A DNA stretch of 64,000 nt from Candidula unifasciata (taxonomy: Eukaryota; Mollusca; Gastropoda; Stylommatophora; Geomitridae): NCBI GenBank assembly GCA_905116865.2, contig CAJHNH020002417.1, positions 45,555 to 109,554 on the forward strand, written 5' to 3'. The stretch's first letter is position 1. The number at the start of each line of letters is the position of its first letter. A model generated the notes under the pieces. The model saw nothing but the letters and a program-made list of their open reading frames with translations, did not search any database and was not told where the DNA came from. Of this stretch, positions 24,117 to 37,300 are shown piece after piece. The position numbers and the translations under genes are program-made.

Positions 24117-24122
24117 GAGAGA
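24034..24122. repeat. (GA)n microsatellite
   Basis: About 40 dinucleotide units with few interruptions. Confidence 0.95.
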
Positions 24123-24439
24123 GTGTGTTAATGGCTTTGTTAAGTTTTATGTAAGACAGGTGCCGTCCTGGCAAGTGAATGTGGTCGGCGCTCTATTACC
24201 ACAGCACGCACTAACAGCCGATTGGTTCAAAAGTACATGGATAATGATAATAATGATCATAACCTATAAGAAAATGAGTAAAAACATACGCGTTTTGTTT
24301 TCGTTAGCCACGCCCTGTCTAAAGTGGCGTCTTGTTAAGTGTGACCCTCTGGTAGGTCGGCAGGCGGCTAAATGTAGACGAAGAACATGTGTTAGTACAT
24401 TGTTTGTAGGACACAACCAATATGTTGAGCTCATAGGCC

Positions 24440-26770
24440 TTTCAAGTATGAGCCAACTAACACCCTTCTTGGACTCCTCCGACAGAGTGCACGCGAGAAG
24501 GCCGGCAGATCTACTTTTGTGCAGCCTAAACGGTGGACATCAGAGGTTGAACAGGCATGGAATTTAAAGAGAGCTGCAGTAAAGCGTTCAAAGAAAGTAG
24601 GACAGACTCAAGCCTGTGCGGCAGAGGCGGGAAAAAAAAGCAAAATGGAAGCATTTTATTAAAGAGATTGGGAGCGATAATACATTGGGAAAGTTTTGGA
24701 AGCTACACAGGCAGATGTTAAAAAAAATCCGCCTAGCGTTGTAGGAAGTAATTCATAGAGATGACGGTATGATATTAACCACAGACAAAGAGAAGGGGGA
24801 GGCTTTCCTGAAGAGGTTCATTTCACAGACAGACCACAATGATGGAGATAACAGAGAAAGAGTTAGAGAAGATCTGGCAGCCATCTTAAAGAACAAATAT
24901 TATGAAGACATCGTAGAAGTGGAAGATGTAAAACATGTTCTGAAAAGGGCGAAAGACACTGCACCTGGGCCTGGCGGGGTTAGATGTTCCCATATAAAAG
25001 ACTTAAGTGATACAGACCTGTTGGAGATGACTGCTTACTTAGACCAGAGCATTAGGACAGCTTCAGTCCCAGAAGAGTCGATGCACAGCTACCTGATTCC
25101 ACTTCCTAAGCCTGGCAAGAATCATTCAACACTAGCAGCTTTAGGATCATAAACCTACAAAACAACTTTGCTAAACTGCTGGAGAAGATAGTGGCGGGTA
25201 AGATACAAAAATTTTTGGAACAGATATAACTCTCCTTTCACGAGGATTGGAAAGTTCTTCTTCTTCTTCTTTCGTTCGCATGAAATAAATTATCTATATT
25301 TGCAATGCTGTCTCTAGTATGAATTTCACTGTTTTTTGTAATTCACTAAGCAACCCGTAAAGTTTGACTTCCACAAGTGTCTCTTTTGGCCCGAAGTTTT
25401 GCCTGGAAGCGTTGAATCTGGGACAGTTTTGGAGGATGTGATCTGTTGTCTCAGGTGCCAGTCCACAGGTACACATGGCTGATTTGTCAATCTTGAATTT
25501 GTTGTACATGTGCCCTGTTCTAAAACGAAGGATAATAACTTGCTCTGGTCTGTCCATAATATGGTAATCGTCTTGTGGCACTTTCGGTGGCATCCTGATT
25601 AATTTGATCTTTCTCTTCTTCTGTTGATAAGAGACTGGTATGTCGGGTTGTTCTTCAGTTGCACCTTCCCTAGCTAGTTGATCAGCTTTTTCGTGTCCGT
25701 GAACTCCACAGTGGGAAGGTATCCACTGTATTAATAAATTACAACGGTTGCCTAGTTCGGATAATAGTGTCTGTATGCTTGGTAATTTTCAAGACTAGAG
25801 TGCCTGAAGTACCGCTTTTGCATCTGTCAGGAATACCACTGGTTGTGAAAAATACCCTGTATTTAGTAGTTTCTCTACCGCTATCTTGATGGCTTGAACT
25901 TCTGCATAATAGTTGTGACAGTGCTTTCCTGTTGGTATTTTGGCTGTATCCCTGGTATTATTATGATACTCAATGTACACTCCTGCATCTCCGTTTCTGA
26001 CCCATCTGTGTAAACACAGACCCAAAGAATCTGAGGGTATTCATCACCAAGTAGACTGAGGGTGGCTGTGATTGGAAAGTTACCGGACGGGGAAGGACAC
26101 GTGGTCAAATGCAGCCACTTTTGCCTTTGATATCTTTGAAGGTTTCTAGAACAGACGGCAAATGGTGGCTGCAGCACTCGATTTAGAAGACGCTTACAAC
26201 AGAGACAGATACAGTAGCTTGATAAAAGCGCTTATGGAGAAGGGAGTCTGTCCTAGTTAGTGAACTGGATAAGAGCTGTTTTGTATACTCGCCGGATAGC
26301 TCTCCGTCTGGGTTCATGGACCTCTGAACAATGTATTATAGCTCCAGGACTACCACAGGAATCTGCAATTTCACCTGCACTGTTCAATGTTTTTACGAGC
26401 AAGATTGCCTACCTGGAAACACCTGAAATTGGCAGAATATTGACACCTGCAGATGATGTTCTCGTATATAGGAAGGGGAGAGATCGGAATCAAATAGCTG
26501 AAGAGTTACAGGCGACAGTAGATAAGGTGATCGACTGGTGTACAGAGATGAGTGCTGTAATCAACACAGAGAAGGCAACCGTCCTGTGGTGTTCTTTGGA
26601 CAGCAGGATTGTTAGAGCTGATGTTCCCAGACTCACAATAATTGGCAGGGACATCAAAAGAGACAGAAGACTGTGGTACCTGGGACAGAAGGTTTTCTTT
26701 CAAGGAACATTCAGAGGGGGTTGTGAGAAGGGCTCAAAAAAGGTGGTGAGGGCATTATTACAGTGGTGAG
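24440..26770 (+). mobile_element. LINE family A, endonuclease C-term and reverse transcriptase, interrupted
   Basis: 24440-24560 ends an AP-endonuclease-like domain. 24769-25152 reads DKEKGEAFLKRFISQTDHND, the spacer before the polymerase, then ending LIPLPKPGKNHS. After a nested insertion (25257-26069) the element resumes with FAFDIFEGF and ALDLEDAYNR. Then 26260-26769 carries PQESAISPALFNVF and a decayed active-site block where the usual FADD reads PADD. Family A recurs at 35.64-37.68, 40.49-41.0 and 51.38-53.17 kb. It is a non-LTR retrotransposon with an RNase H downstream in other copies, so I-clade-like is plausible. Dead. Confidence 0.88.
25257..26069 (-). mobile_element. LINE family B 3' end (RNase H and C-terminus), 12-bp target duplication
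   Basis: GATTGGAAAGTT is duplicated exactly at 25245-25256 and 26070-26081. The minus strand encodes VYTDGSE, YAEVQAIKIAVE and FLTDAKAVLQAL (an RNase H fold with its acidic residues), then a CTCGLAPETTDHILQNCP zinc-binding motif and the C-terminus ending ETALQI. The element stops in a (GAA)n tail, read as CTTCTTCTTCTT at 25257. It is 5' truncated within RNase H. Confidence 0.93.
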
Positions 26771-27540
26771 GAAGTTCGGCTAGCCTGGTACAATATTATC
26801 AAGGAGACAATTTCGGACTGCTATGCTGCCTCATCCCAGTGGGAGAGTTGACTGGAAATTGTGAACTCTAGTGGAAATCCCTGCAGACCAATGAGCCACC
26901 AGTTGAACAATATTCTTTCACTGATCACGATCACTGGTCTCGATCACGAGACACCATCTTATCACTGCTACACGGGCACTTGGTGACAGGCAAAGAAACT
27001 GGGCTGCTGTTCATGATTTTAATTGGCATTACCCTAGGATATAGGGTTTCCCAGTTGCAGATTTTCTTTATCCTGATAGGATTCAGAATAGGTTGACTTT
27101 GTTAACTGACTTTCTTTTAGGTCAATTCTTCATCAGTGGAGTCTGGATACATTGACTGCCTTTGTCACTGTACTTTCTGTAAACATAATTCTTAGTTTCT
27201 TTATTGAACAGAAGAAATTATTACATATTTTAACTTTTGAAATCACTGAGGTGTTTGGACACACTTTTCACTTTGGACTTCCTCTCATTCATGGTTGTAA
27301 GGTTCTCCAGTGAATTATAGAGGAGTTAGAGATAGTAATCACACTGATAGAGATATGGGTTGATTTATAACCTTGATATTCTCATTGAGAGGTTAGAACA
27401 AGGAATATTTTGTGACTGCTATCAGATGGATATGTGCTGTTGATGTATTTGATAGTTCATGTTTATTATTGGTTCAAATTTTTAAATGAATTTGTGACAT
27501 AGTCTATTCACCATAGCTCAAGAAACAATATCTGTTCAGG
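26771..27540. other. Non-coding stretch between retroelement relics
   Basis: Nothing recognised beyond decayed LINE sequence near the left edge. Confidence 0.4.
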
Positions 27541-28370
27541 AGCTTAAAGAAATAGCAATATAAATGGGGTTAGAAGGAAAGGTGAAGTCAGACTGGATGG
27601 TTCAGACTGAGAGAGAAATGAGACTGCATGCCAGAGAGGCAAAGAAACTTAAATTGGAGGCTAACAAAGAAACTGAGAGGCTGAGACTTGAAGCAAGTAA
27701 GGTAACTGAAAGACAGAACAGGCATGAGACTGCTAAGGAGATGAAAGGCTTATAGCAGAACAAGAAAATGAGAAACTCAGACTAGAGACAGAGAAACTAA
27801 GACTGGAATCCGAAAGGATGCGGCGTGAAATGGAAAACAAGAACTGTATAAGCAAACTGTATAGCTAGAAAAAATTTTGAATGAAAGCAATGTCATTAGC
27901 ACATGACTCAACATGTGCAAGCAACTTGGGCATGACCAGAACAAAGGCCAGGATTTTCAAATGATGTCAAGAAACATGTAAGATCTTGTGATGTTTATGT
28001 CAGAACCACAAAGAAAGGAAATAATCCAAAAGTACCTATACAGAAAGAACAAGTATCATCAAGATCTTTTGAACAGGTGGTAACTGATATTATCGGCATT
28101 TTGCCAGCAACACATTGCAACCAAATGGCCTGAATGTATACCACCAGGTTTATAACATCGGAAGACATTCTGCAGAATATTCTGAAGATATCCAGTAAGC
28201 ACTGTTAATTTTTTTTAAGGGTAGGATTCCTAGAGGTAGTCATTTCAGATAGAGGAACTCAGTTTACATCATTAGCAGCAAAAGCATTTAATCAATTTTT
28301 AGGAATTAAACAAAATTTTACAACATCTGACCATGCACAAGCCAATGGCATAGTGCAAAATTAAAATAAA
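27540..28370 (+). mobile_element. LTR-retrotransposon relic (gag-like coiled coil, integrase fragments)
   Basis: 27564-27830 encodes a charged coiled coil rich in the pattern EKLRLE, like the gag of some invertebrate Gypsy-group elements. After stops and frameshifts, short integrase-like blocks appear at 27970-28090 (CDVYVRTTKKG) and 28220-28370 (VVISDRGTQF and TTSDHAQANG). The reverse transcriptase is missing, and no LTR pair was seen. It is an old, inactive copy. Confidence 0.7.
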
Positions 28371-30035
28371 TCAAATCGTTCAGACACCCACATTTATGAG
28401 ATACACTTACCAGCAATCATGTCTGCTTGCAGGGAGAGGAGGAGGAGGAGGAGGCATCAGAAGCCTGGATGGGTGACTCTCACTTGTAGCATTTTGTCTG
28501 ATCCTCCTGGAATAAGTACAGGTTGAAGCAGGGAACCTAAAGAATTGCTTGCAGTTTTGAAGGGTGGCACAGGGTATATTCCTGGACCCTGAATATTGGC
28601 GCTGTGTGGTTCAGGAGGGGAATGCCATTAATATTAATGCCTGCCTTTTCCTTTTTCCTACCATCACTTGTTTTTACTTGTTTTATGCTCTGAATGCCAC
28701 TACCAAAACAGATAACTAACTGTGATTTTCTTACACGACATATTTTAATAAACAATATAAAAATCAACAATATAATCAACAACATAAAATAAATATAATG
28801 CACCAGAGTAAACTGGTAAATGTCCATCCAGCCTGCTTGTTAACAGCACAGATTAGTCACACCCAAGATAATTAACAATAGTAACAGAGATATTTTTATG
28901 ACATAGTTCTACAGCAGAAAGAGCCAACATAGACAAGACTGATTCTACAATGAAAATTCAGTTTTTACCAGTAGGGTGAAGTTGTATCCACAAAACATAA
29001 ATGTTTGGATCCGCCCAGGGGGTAGTGAGCTGTTGGTGAATGGCAGAGACATAAAAACACATTTCTGTACAGATGACATAATTATGCCACCTAACAAATA
29101 AATCATAAATGCATAAAAACAAAAAAGACAATAGGATTCATAAAAATGTAACAAGAAAATGTATATCTCTGTGTAAAATAAGAGACAAGCTGTCATATCA
29201 ATCACTGCGCAGTTCTACCAATGGAAAGGATAAGCAAACAAACAAAAAACCATCTGGAGGGGTAATATTATATGCTGCATTATAATCCAAAAGGCTAACA
29301 AATTGGGACTTTTGTATATTTTTAACAGAACTGCTCAACATAGTAGTAGTAGTGTTGTGGCAGGACCTGGAAGTTTTATGTTCCATCATATTTTTACATG
29401 ATCAGTGGCTACAGTCTCATAAAATGGTTAGCAGACAATTCTAAACGAGATTGAGCAGTTAGTCTGATAGTGGCCCATCATCAAAAGTACAAAAGCATCT
29501 GGACAATGATGAAGCTGAAAGTGTTACGCAAAGACTAAACAAATCCACCAGCACTGACAACACTTTGGCACAGAAACAGGGTTCTTTGTCATGACTATCT
29601 GCAGCCTCATCCATGTGGTGGATATACAGACTTTCCAAATGCGGATAGACAGACTTTCTGTAACTGACTACAATACCGTTAGGAACAAATCATAAATTAT
29701 CAGTATTTTAAAAACTTAATGAAATCTTTAAACACAACTCAATTTTCAAATAGTTTGCTTTTGGATCAAGATCACCTTGGCTGTCCAAACATTTTATTAC
29801 TACGACTGTTCAAGGAACAAGCATAGGACCACAAATAAACCGGACAAATAATATTTGGTTTTATTTTTTTTATACTCAGACATAAAAACTTTTAAAAATA
29901 AAAAATACAGGTACTGAAATAACATAATTAAAAAAAAATATTTTGGCATTCACAATGTTTTAATTTAATGAGTGAAATTGTTAAGATTATACATCCAATC
30001 AACTGACATTTTTTTGTCTTCATTTTTTCATTTTG
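28371..30035. other. AT-rich non-coding stretch
   Basis: A (GGA)n tract at 28435-28455; otherwise nothing recognised on either strand. Confidence 0.45.
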
Positions 30036-30149
30036 GTCATCAATAGTTTTTACGTGCATGGGCTTTCACTTCAACTAATAGAAATGCACCATCAGAAAAT
30101 TTTTTTTTTTAAATTTAAAAAAAAAAAGTGTATGTTAAATATATCCTTA

Positions 30150-31200
30150 TTTATGTTATTAATTTCAAGAAGGCCTTTGACAGCTTACATAGAATTTTAC
30201 TACAGGGAATTTTGGAATGCTACAACATACCAGCTAAAATAATATGCATTACTTGACATTTATACAATGGTTTAAAATGCGGTGCACAATGAGAATGGTC
30301 TAAGTGACTGGTTTTTGCTGGAAACTGGAGTAAAACAAGGCTGCACTCTTTCTTCCTTGTTATTTGGGTAACTAAATAAGTTTGCAAATGCAATACTGGC
30401 ATTGATTGGGTAGAAAATAGACAACTGGAAAATCTGGATTTTGCAGATGATGTTGTTTTTTTAACTAAAAATAACAAAGATATGCAAAAAAAAACAAAAA
30501 AAAAACAGAGGATTTGTCACCAACAGCATCAAACATTGGACTACAAATAAGTTATCAAAAAACATATAATAAAGATAGCAACAACAGATCATGTAGATGT
30601 CATGCTAGAGAACAAACCAATAAAAGTAACAGTTTATTTCACCTATCTGGGTAGCAATTCTGACTCTCTAGGAAGGAAATTAAGATAAGCACTGGCAAAG
30701 CAACAACTTTTTTAAAAAACCTTAACAAAATATGGAGCTCCAAGTTATAGAGCTTTAAGACCAAACTACAAATCTTCAATTCTGATGTTATTTCGATTCT
30801 AACATATGCCAGCGAAAGCTGGAGAACCACCAAAGATAAGGAACAAAAGTGAAATGCATGTGAGAAAAAATGTCTGAGAAAAATAAATCATGAACACAAA
30901 TGGGAAAAAATTCAAAATGTCTGGTCAAATACCTGTATCGACTACAATAAGATAAAGAAGGTGGAGATATACTGGGCACACTCTGAGGCAAGATTTGCAA
31001 AAGAATTACAAAACAGACAATGAAATGGGAAACAGTCTGAGAAAAAGAGGACATTGAAGGGAAACATTAAAAAGAACATTATTACCAGTGGCAAAAGATA
31101 CTGGGGCTGAAATCCCTGAAAGAAATCAAGAAAATTGCATCAAATAAGTGGAGTGAAGGAATCAAATACAAGCCCTATTGACATCTAACAGCACACGAAG
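30150..31200 (+). mobile_element. LINE reverse transcriptase and C-terminus, decayed
   Basis: FKKAFDSLHR (polymerase motif A region) lies at 30167; NLDFADDVVFLT (the catalytic ADD) at 30428-30463, with VTVYFTYLGSNSDS at 30630; and a RRWRYTGHTLRQD-like C-terminal motif in broken frames at 30955-31000. Runs into (AT)n. Multiple stops. Confidence 0.85.
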
Positions 31201-31205
31201 GATTT

Positions 31206-31207
31206 TA

Positions 31208-31291
<84 letters not shown>
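31206..31291. repeat. (AT)n microsatellite
   Basis: About 42 TA units directly 3' of the LINE relic. Confidence 0.97.
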
Positions 31292-31293
<2 letters not shown>

Positions 31294-33060
31294 TCGTCTC
31301 CCTTTTATTACCTTGTAGTCTCCAAGAATTGCAGAGCTGCGAGACTATTGGCATATTCTTCATCCTCATTGATCAACAGTTAAATGGCCTTTACAGACAG
31401 TTTTGCCAAAGACGTCCTCAAATGGGATGGGGATGGAAACTACATTACACATCCTAATGGTAACACAGAGACACACTTCACAGCAATAGAGGCGAGTGGC
31501 CAACCCTTTTTTAAATTGTGCAGATCTTAGCCAATCGAAACTGAATAATCAAACTGCCATATTCACACTCGACATAAGCCATCCAAATCATTTTATGCTT
31601 CAAACAGAACAGCATCATCTATGAAATAATAATATTAAAAAATAACAATAATCTTATAATGCTGTCCACAATAACAGAAACTGGATCCAGCCCACTGTTG
31701 TGTCAGTGGAAATGAAAAAGCAATTAAATTGTAATGGCGCACTCCACTCCCCCTCCCCCACCCCCCAACACACTCATCTCAGAGATTCAAATCATCACAG
31801 ACACTCATAAATGAAGTGGAACATGAGAGAAGATAAATACTACAGACAGAATAAAATAACAGCATGCGAGTATAAAGAATGTTTATTTGAAACCCATTCC
31901 AATGGCTTTATTACAAAAGTGTGAAAGAAACACCAACAGGTGTGGCAGAATTCAATAAAGCATTAGTTTTGAATGAATTATCCACCATGAGGTGGTCAGA
32001 AAATGTCGCAAGCATCCTCAGGCTTAGGCAGGCGGCGCTTCTATTCGCAAGAAAGAAAAAAGAGAGAGATTTGTGTGCCTGCTCAGTGAACCAAGTGTTT
32101 ACTGTGTTCATTACATCTGCACGTGTGTGAAATTGTAGCCCCATGAGAGCTTTTCTTCTGTTCAGTGGTCAGACCGAACGTAATCCCATGCTGTGACTAA
32201 TCATGACTATAAGCTGTTTGCAGAATTTCCCACTTCTTCCATGCTAAAGCTTCCTGCACAATCTTGGCAACATACGGACAAACGTGCATTACCTCTGCTT
32301 TGTAATGCAGCATGTGGTTAAAACATCAACCCTTTCGATGATCAATCAATATCCGTGGCACCCACCGTTAACATACCTTCCAATATTGTAATTCTTATGA
32401 ACCTTTTGAGTTATTCAACTGACAAACTGAATTCTTCTGCTAGCAAATGTATGCTATGATGTTTCACCTGTACTACTGCATCAATTTTGGAAATATTTTT
32501 GTTTTTTGTTTTTCAGATGCAACAACATGCACTTGACCCACCCATGAAAGATCTGCCATGAACATGTAGAATAGTGTATTTGCGCTGAGCTGAGAACCTT
32601 TTCATTGCTCCACTTTTATAACTGTTCTAAGACATATGAAGAATGAAGGGGTATGGAAAGGGGGGGGGGGGGGGATTGTCTTTTATCTATCTGCTCAAAA
32701 ATAAGGAAAAGCAAACTTGCCCTTTGTTCGATTACAGAAGGTAGATTTTTTGGAAAGGAACACACTCAAGAACTTGTGAAATTGATGGAAAGAGGGAGAA
32801 TGAAAGATAAAAGTTAAATCCTTCATGACAAGGTCACATGCATGAGGCAGAAAAAGAGCACTGGCCTACTCCATGATACAGCTGACTGTATGCGTGCTCT
32901 AAGATACAGCTGATCTATGGTGAATCCTTAGTCTATGTCTATCAGCAAGGCACATGATGATGATTATGGCATCTAATTTTGATTACGATATTTCCCAGGG
33001 CTAGTTAGGGGAGGGGTTGATAAAGAATTATTTTCTTCTTTTTTTCAAAGGGGGTCGGTG
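31292..33060. other. Mostly non-coding stretch with minor repeats
   Basis: A minus-strand frame at 32144-31911 starts GLQFHTRADVMNTVN and weakly resembles the end of a mariner transposase. A G-run lies at 32661-32673. A (GAT)n LINE terminus lies at 32940-32970. Nothing else recognised. Confidence 0.4.
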
Positions 33061-33093
33061 AAAAAAAAAAGTTTGGGAACCTATGCTCTATAC

Positions 33094-33278
33094 CAGGGCT
33101 ATTCAACTGGCGGCCCACAGGCCAAATCTGGCCTGCGAAAGCCTAGCAAGTGGCCCGCAGATCATTGCCAATTTTATGGTATTAATGATCTTTCTGTGGT
33201 ATGGACTGGTCCTCTAGCCCTTGATGATCCCCATTTTCAACATTTTGACCCTTGACTAAACTTAGTTGAATAGCCCAG
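33094..33278. mobile_element. hAT-like MITE, 185 bp
   Basis: The inverted ends are CAGGGCTATTCAACT and CTGGGCTATTCAACT, with imperfect 8-bp flanks CTCTATAC and CTCTAAAT. Immediately upstream, AAAAGTTTGGGAACC (33068-33082) looks like the end of another hAT element. Confidence 0.65.
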
Positions 33279-34043
33279 CTCTAAATGGTCACTCTAAAGT
33301 TGTTTATTACTTTTCCATATATTCTCAGCCCGGACATTTCTCTAATTTGCTGAAACATTTTTTCCAGTATAAACTAAAACAATATGGTGGGTGAGCATAC
33401 ACATCCTTGCTATACTAATTTTTGTTATGCCAAATTATTCTCAATAATTAATGTTGCATTTTATTCTTACCTAGACCGCATATATAAGCCCATGCATGCA
33501 TAAACATGCATAAATACGTCATTAAAAAGTTAAGAAACAAATCTCTGAAACGTATTATGTTCCAAACTAATTCTTCAAACCGTAAGTGTTTTGTTGTAAT
33601 AAAGGTTTCACTATTCACAAACATTTCACTAAAACACAATTACAATTTACCTGTGGAAATCAACAGTGATATTGTCAAGTGCTTTTTTTTTTTTTTTTGG
33701 TATTAGTCGATTTCCATATGAATTATATGAAAAGAAATTATCATTCACTGTTTAAATAACTAGCTTTGATACAATTAATGTTGATAATCATTATTTAAAA
33801 TGTATTTCTCTATGATGTATATATTACCTTTTAATACAGCTTTAAAGCTGTGTTCCTGAACTTTTGTCAGGAATATATATTATATACATTTATCACAATT
33901 TTATTTTCTTATTCAGCAATTAATTTTTTTTTAAAGCAGGTGCTCTGAGTCTGTTTCCAAAATAAAAAATGTAAATATGGAAATTAACGCAAGGAGGCAA
34001 TCTTTCACCATTTCAAAGAGACAGAAAAGGTCTTGTTTGAAAT
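33279..34043. other. Probable TPRA1 3' UTR and downstream AT-rich DNA
   Basis: The part closest to 34044 should be the 3' UTR on the minus strand. A poly-T run lies at 33683-33698. Confidence 0.45.
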
Positions 34044-34320
34044 TTAGGCATCAACAGTTTCATAGTCTTTGAAAACATTATTTACTGAATAACCTGGCCT
34101 TTGGGTTGGAATGTTATTGGGAACTGAATTTGTGACAGAACTGCTGCTGCTGCTGCTCCTGCGACTAGCCTGCGCATCAAAGTGGGTACTGTCAAATGAA
34201 TATATCGGAGACTGAACTTCCTGCTTGGTGGCCCCATTGCTGTATGGAAGACTAACTTGCTCATCATCAATTTCATTTTCTTGATGCTTGTAAGAAAACT
34301 GTATCCCTGTCTGGGTAACC
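34044..34320 (-). CDS. TPRA1: TPRA1 coding exon 10 (cytoplasmic tail, stop)
   Basis: Acceptor CACGACAG at 34321-34322. One base completes K291, then 91 residues to a stop at 34046-34044. Contains GIQFSYK, an acidic ENEIDDE patch, SFDSTHFD and a run of serines encoded by a CTG/CTC repeat on the plus strand. The 3' UTR continues to lower coordinates; an AATAAA on the minus strand at 33905-33900 is a possible polyadenylation signal. Confidence 0.93.
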
Positions 34321-37300
34321 CTGTCGTGTAACAATAATAATATTTGATTTTAGCAACATGGATGTATACTGAAAAGGCAACATTATTTACATGAATTTAA
34401 AATGCATTATTGTTTTGAAACATCAAACATTTTTTTGTTTAATCCACTTTTTAAAATACTTATGGCAATCCAATCCCTGTGTGGGTTCTGGGGCCCTGTG
34501 TGGGTTCTGGGGCCCTGTGTGGGTTCTGGGGCCCTGTGTGGGTTCTAGGGCCCCATTGTAGGGAAGCAGGAATAGACCCACTGCCTCTCCTACAAGCATG
34601 TCATAAGAATAGACTAACTGGAGGGTTCTTTCGAAGTCAGAGTGCATCTGCCTGTAAGGCAAGAAACCAACAACTGCATATTTTTTAAAACAGATGTGCA
34701 TGCAACATTTAGGTTCTGGAACAAGACCAAAGTCCGATGGAAGAAAAGCCCAAACTTTCCACTAAAGTTACAGCCAGTGAAGACGAAGAAGAAGAAGACT
34801 TATGGTTAATTTTCTGTGCCTGACAGATATATTCAAAACAATAATTAAGAGCCAGCATTTTGTACCTCTGAGACATTGTGTTCTCCGCAGTTACAAAGTG
34901 TTCTATACTGTACCCACAAAAAAAAAATAGCTACTGAAAAGAACACACATACCCACAATTTTGACATTCTGCATCTTTGTAATGCAATAAGTAAAATTAC
35001 TTAAATTTCACTCAAGAATACCTTAAGCATTCCACCAATCAATTGACACGTTTTATTTGCATCTGGGTCATAATAATTTTTAGGCGTTAGTATGGTGTGT
35101 GACCTTCTCTTACATGGATCAGTCATTGATATCTCCTGGGCATGGATGCGATTAGATGTCTGATGTGGGCCTGTGAAATGGCTGCCCACTCTTCCTACAG
35201 TGCCTGGAACAGATCACGACCACTGGCTGCAGCAACATCTCAGCACCATACATGTCTTTGCAGCTAATCCCCCTAGTGCTCAATCGGACTCATGTCTGCA
35301 GACAGGGATGGCCAGGGAAGATTTTGAATGTTACTGGCAGCCGGGAACTGCGTGGTCAACCGTGCAGAATGAGGCCTGACATTGTCTTGTTGAAAAAGAT
35401 ATCTGCTGGCATCCCAAAATGGAAGGATGTGTGGTTGAAGAATTTCACTGATGTATCGTGGCACATTCAAGCTTCCGTAAAGCTTCCAGCTAATTCAAGC
35501 TTCCAACTGACTCCTTCAACTGTAACTGATTATTACCACACCATTAGACCTCGACCACCGGGTAGCAGAGCTTTTTCAACACAATTTTGGGCTAAACCTT
35601 AATTTTGCCTACGGCAGACCCTACACAGTCTATAATGACAATGGGGCTGGCTCAATGAACTGGAGGAGTTACCAGGTGATAGGTTACTCATTTGTGAGTG
35701 TTTCAACGCGAGGAACAGAGAATGGGACAGCAGTGGAGAAAACCAACAGGGAATTGTCCTTGCAGAGGCCATGGTTGACTCCGATATGGTCTGCATCAAT
35801 GATGGGAGGCCAACTAGAATGGCACTGAGGTCTGGTGATGCAGACACAGCCATTGACTTGACATCTGTCTCCCAGTCATCAGTTTTAGATGTTAAATGGA
35901 TTTTAGATGTTGAATGGACTGTCCTGAATGATCACGGGCGTGATCACCTACCATGTTCAGTCCTGATTTCTAAACCCAGTAAGGTAACAACCTACTCGGA
36001 TTCCTCAGACAGGGAGCATGCAACAGAACTGCCAGAACTAATTTTCCACAGCCCCCATGGTGGACTCCAGAAATAGAACAGGTATGGAAGGCAAAGAGAG
36101 CCACAGTGAAGCAGCTAAAGAAAGTATGACAGACACCCTTAAGCTCACGAGAGGAAGAAGAGATGGCGGAGAATACAAAAAAAGATAAGGTGGAGGTTTT
36201 CAAGCGCTGTGCTGCAGAGACCAAAAGAGCAAAGTGGGAAACTTCTGTTAATGATATGGGAGGCGATAAAACATTGGGGAAATTCTGGAAACTGCAAAGA
36301 CAGATGCAAAGAAAAGATTGGCCTGCGACGGTGGGAACAATTTGTAAAGACGATGGTGTGCGTATGACAACAGACAAGGAGAAAGGGGAGGGTTTTCTCC
36401 ATAGGTTTATAGCTCAGACAGATCATAATGATGTAAACATCAGGGATGCAGTTAGAGAAGAGTTAGCTGGCACCTTGAAGAATATGCATTATAAAGACAT
36501 AATATGTGCAGAAGATATTAAACAAATTTTGAAAAAGGCAAAAGACACTGCAACAGGGCCTGACGGGGTCAGTATGGCCACATGAAGGGCTTTGAGTGAT
36601 ATAGACCTGGCAGAGATGACTGACTGCTTTAACCAGAACATTTAGACAGCATCAGTACTGTAGGACTGGGTGTACAGCTATCTAATCCCACTGCTAAAAC
36701 CTTTTTAAGGATCATACAAAACTCAGTGGCTTCAGAATCCTCACCTTACAAAACACATTTGGGAAGGTCTTGGAGAAGATAGTTGCTGTAAAGCTGCAAG
36801 AATTTTTCAAAAGGGGAAAGTTTCTCTCAAGAGGTCTGGAAAACTACAGGCCAGGAAAATGCAGCCACTTTTGCTTTTGACGACTATGAAGGGTTCCAGA
36901 ACAGACAGGAAACTATAGCAGTAGCACTGGATCTTAATGACTGCACTGAAGGAGAAGGAGGTCAGTCCATGGCTGGTGAAATGGGTTGCAGCTGTCCTGT
37001 ATTCACGTCGGGTTGCTCTCCAACTGGGCTCATGGACCTCAGAACCATGCACTTTGTCCCCAGGACTGCCACAGGGATCCGCCATCTCGCCTGTGCTCTT
37101 TAACGTGTATATGAGCAAGATTGCAAGACTAGAAGCACCAGGAGTTGAAAGGATACTGACTTTTGCGGATGATATACTTGCATATAGGCAGGGGGAAGAG
37201 AGGGAACAAACAGCCCGGGAGCTACAAGCGACAGTAGACAAAGTGACTGAGTGGTGTACAGAAATGAGGGTTGATGTCCACCAGGAAAAGGAGTCTGTTT

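Noticed and set aside
31911..32144. Mariner transposase fragment
   Set aside because: Similarity is limited to a short GLQFHTRADV stretch; no catalytic motif or inverted ends found.
35599..36426. Minus-strand open frames of 84, 135 and 93 residues
   Set aside because: Antisense shadows of the LINE endonuclease/spacer region.
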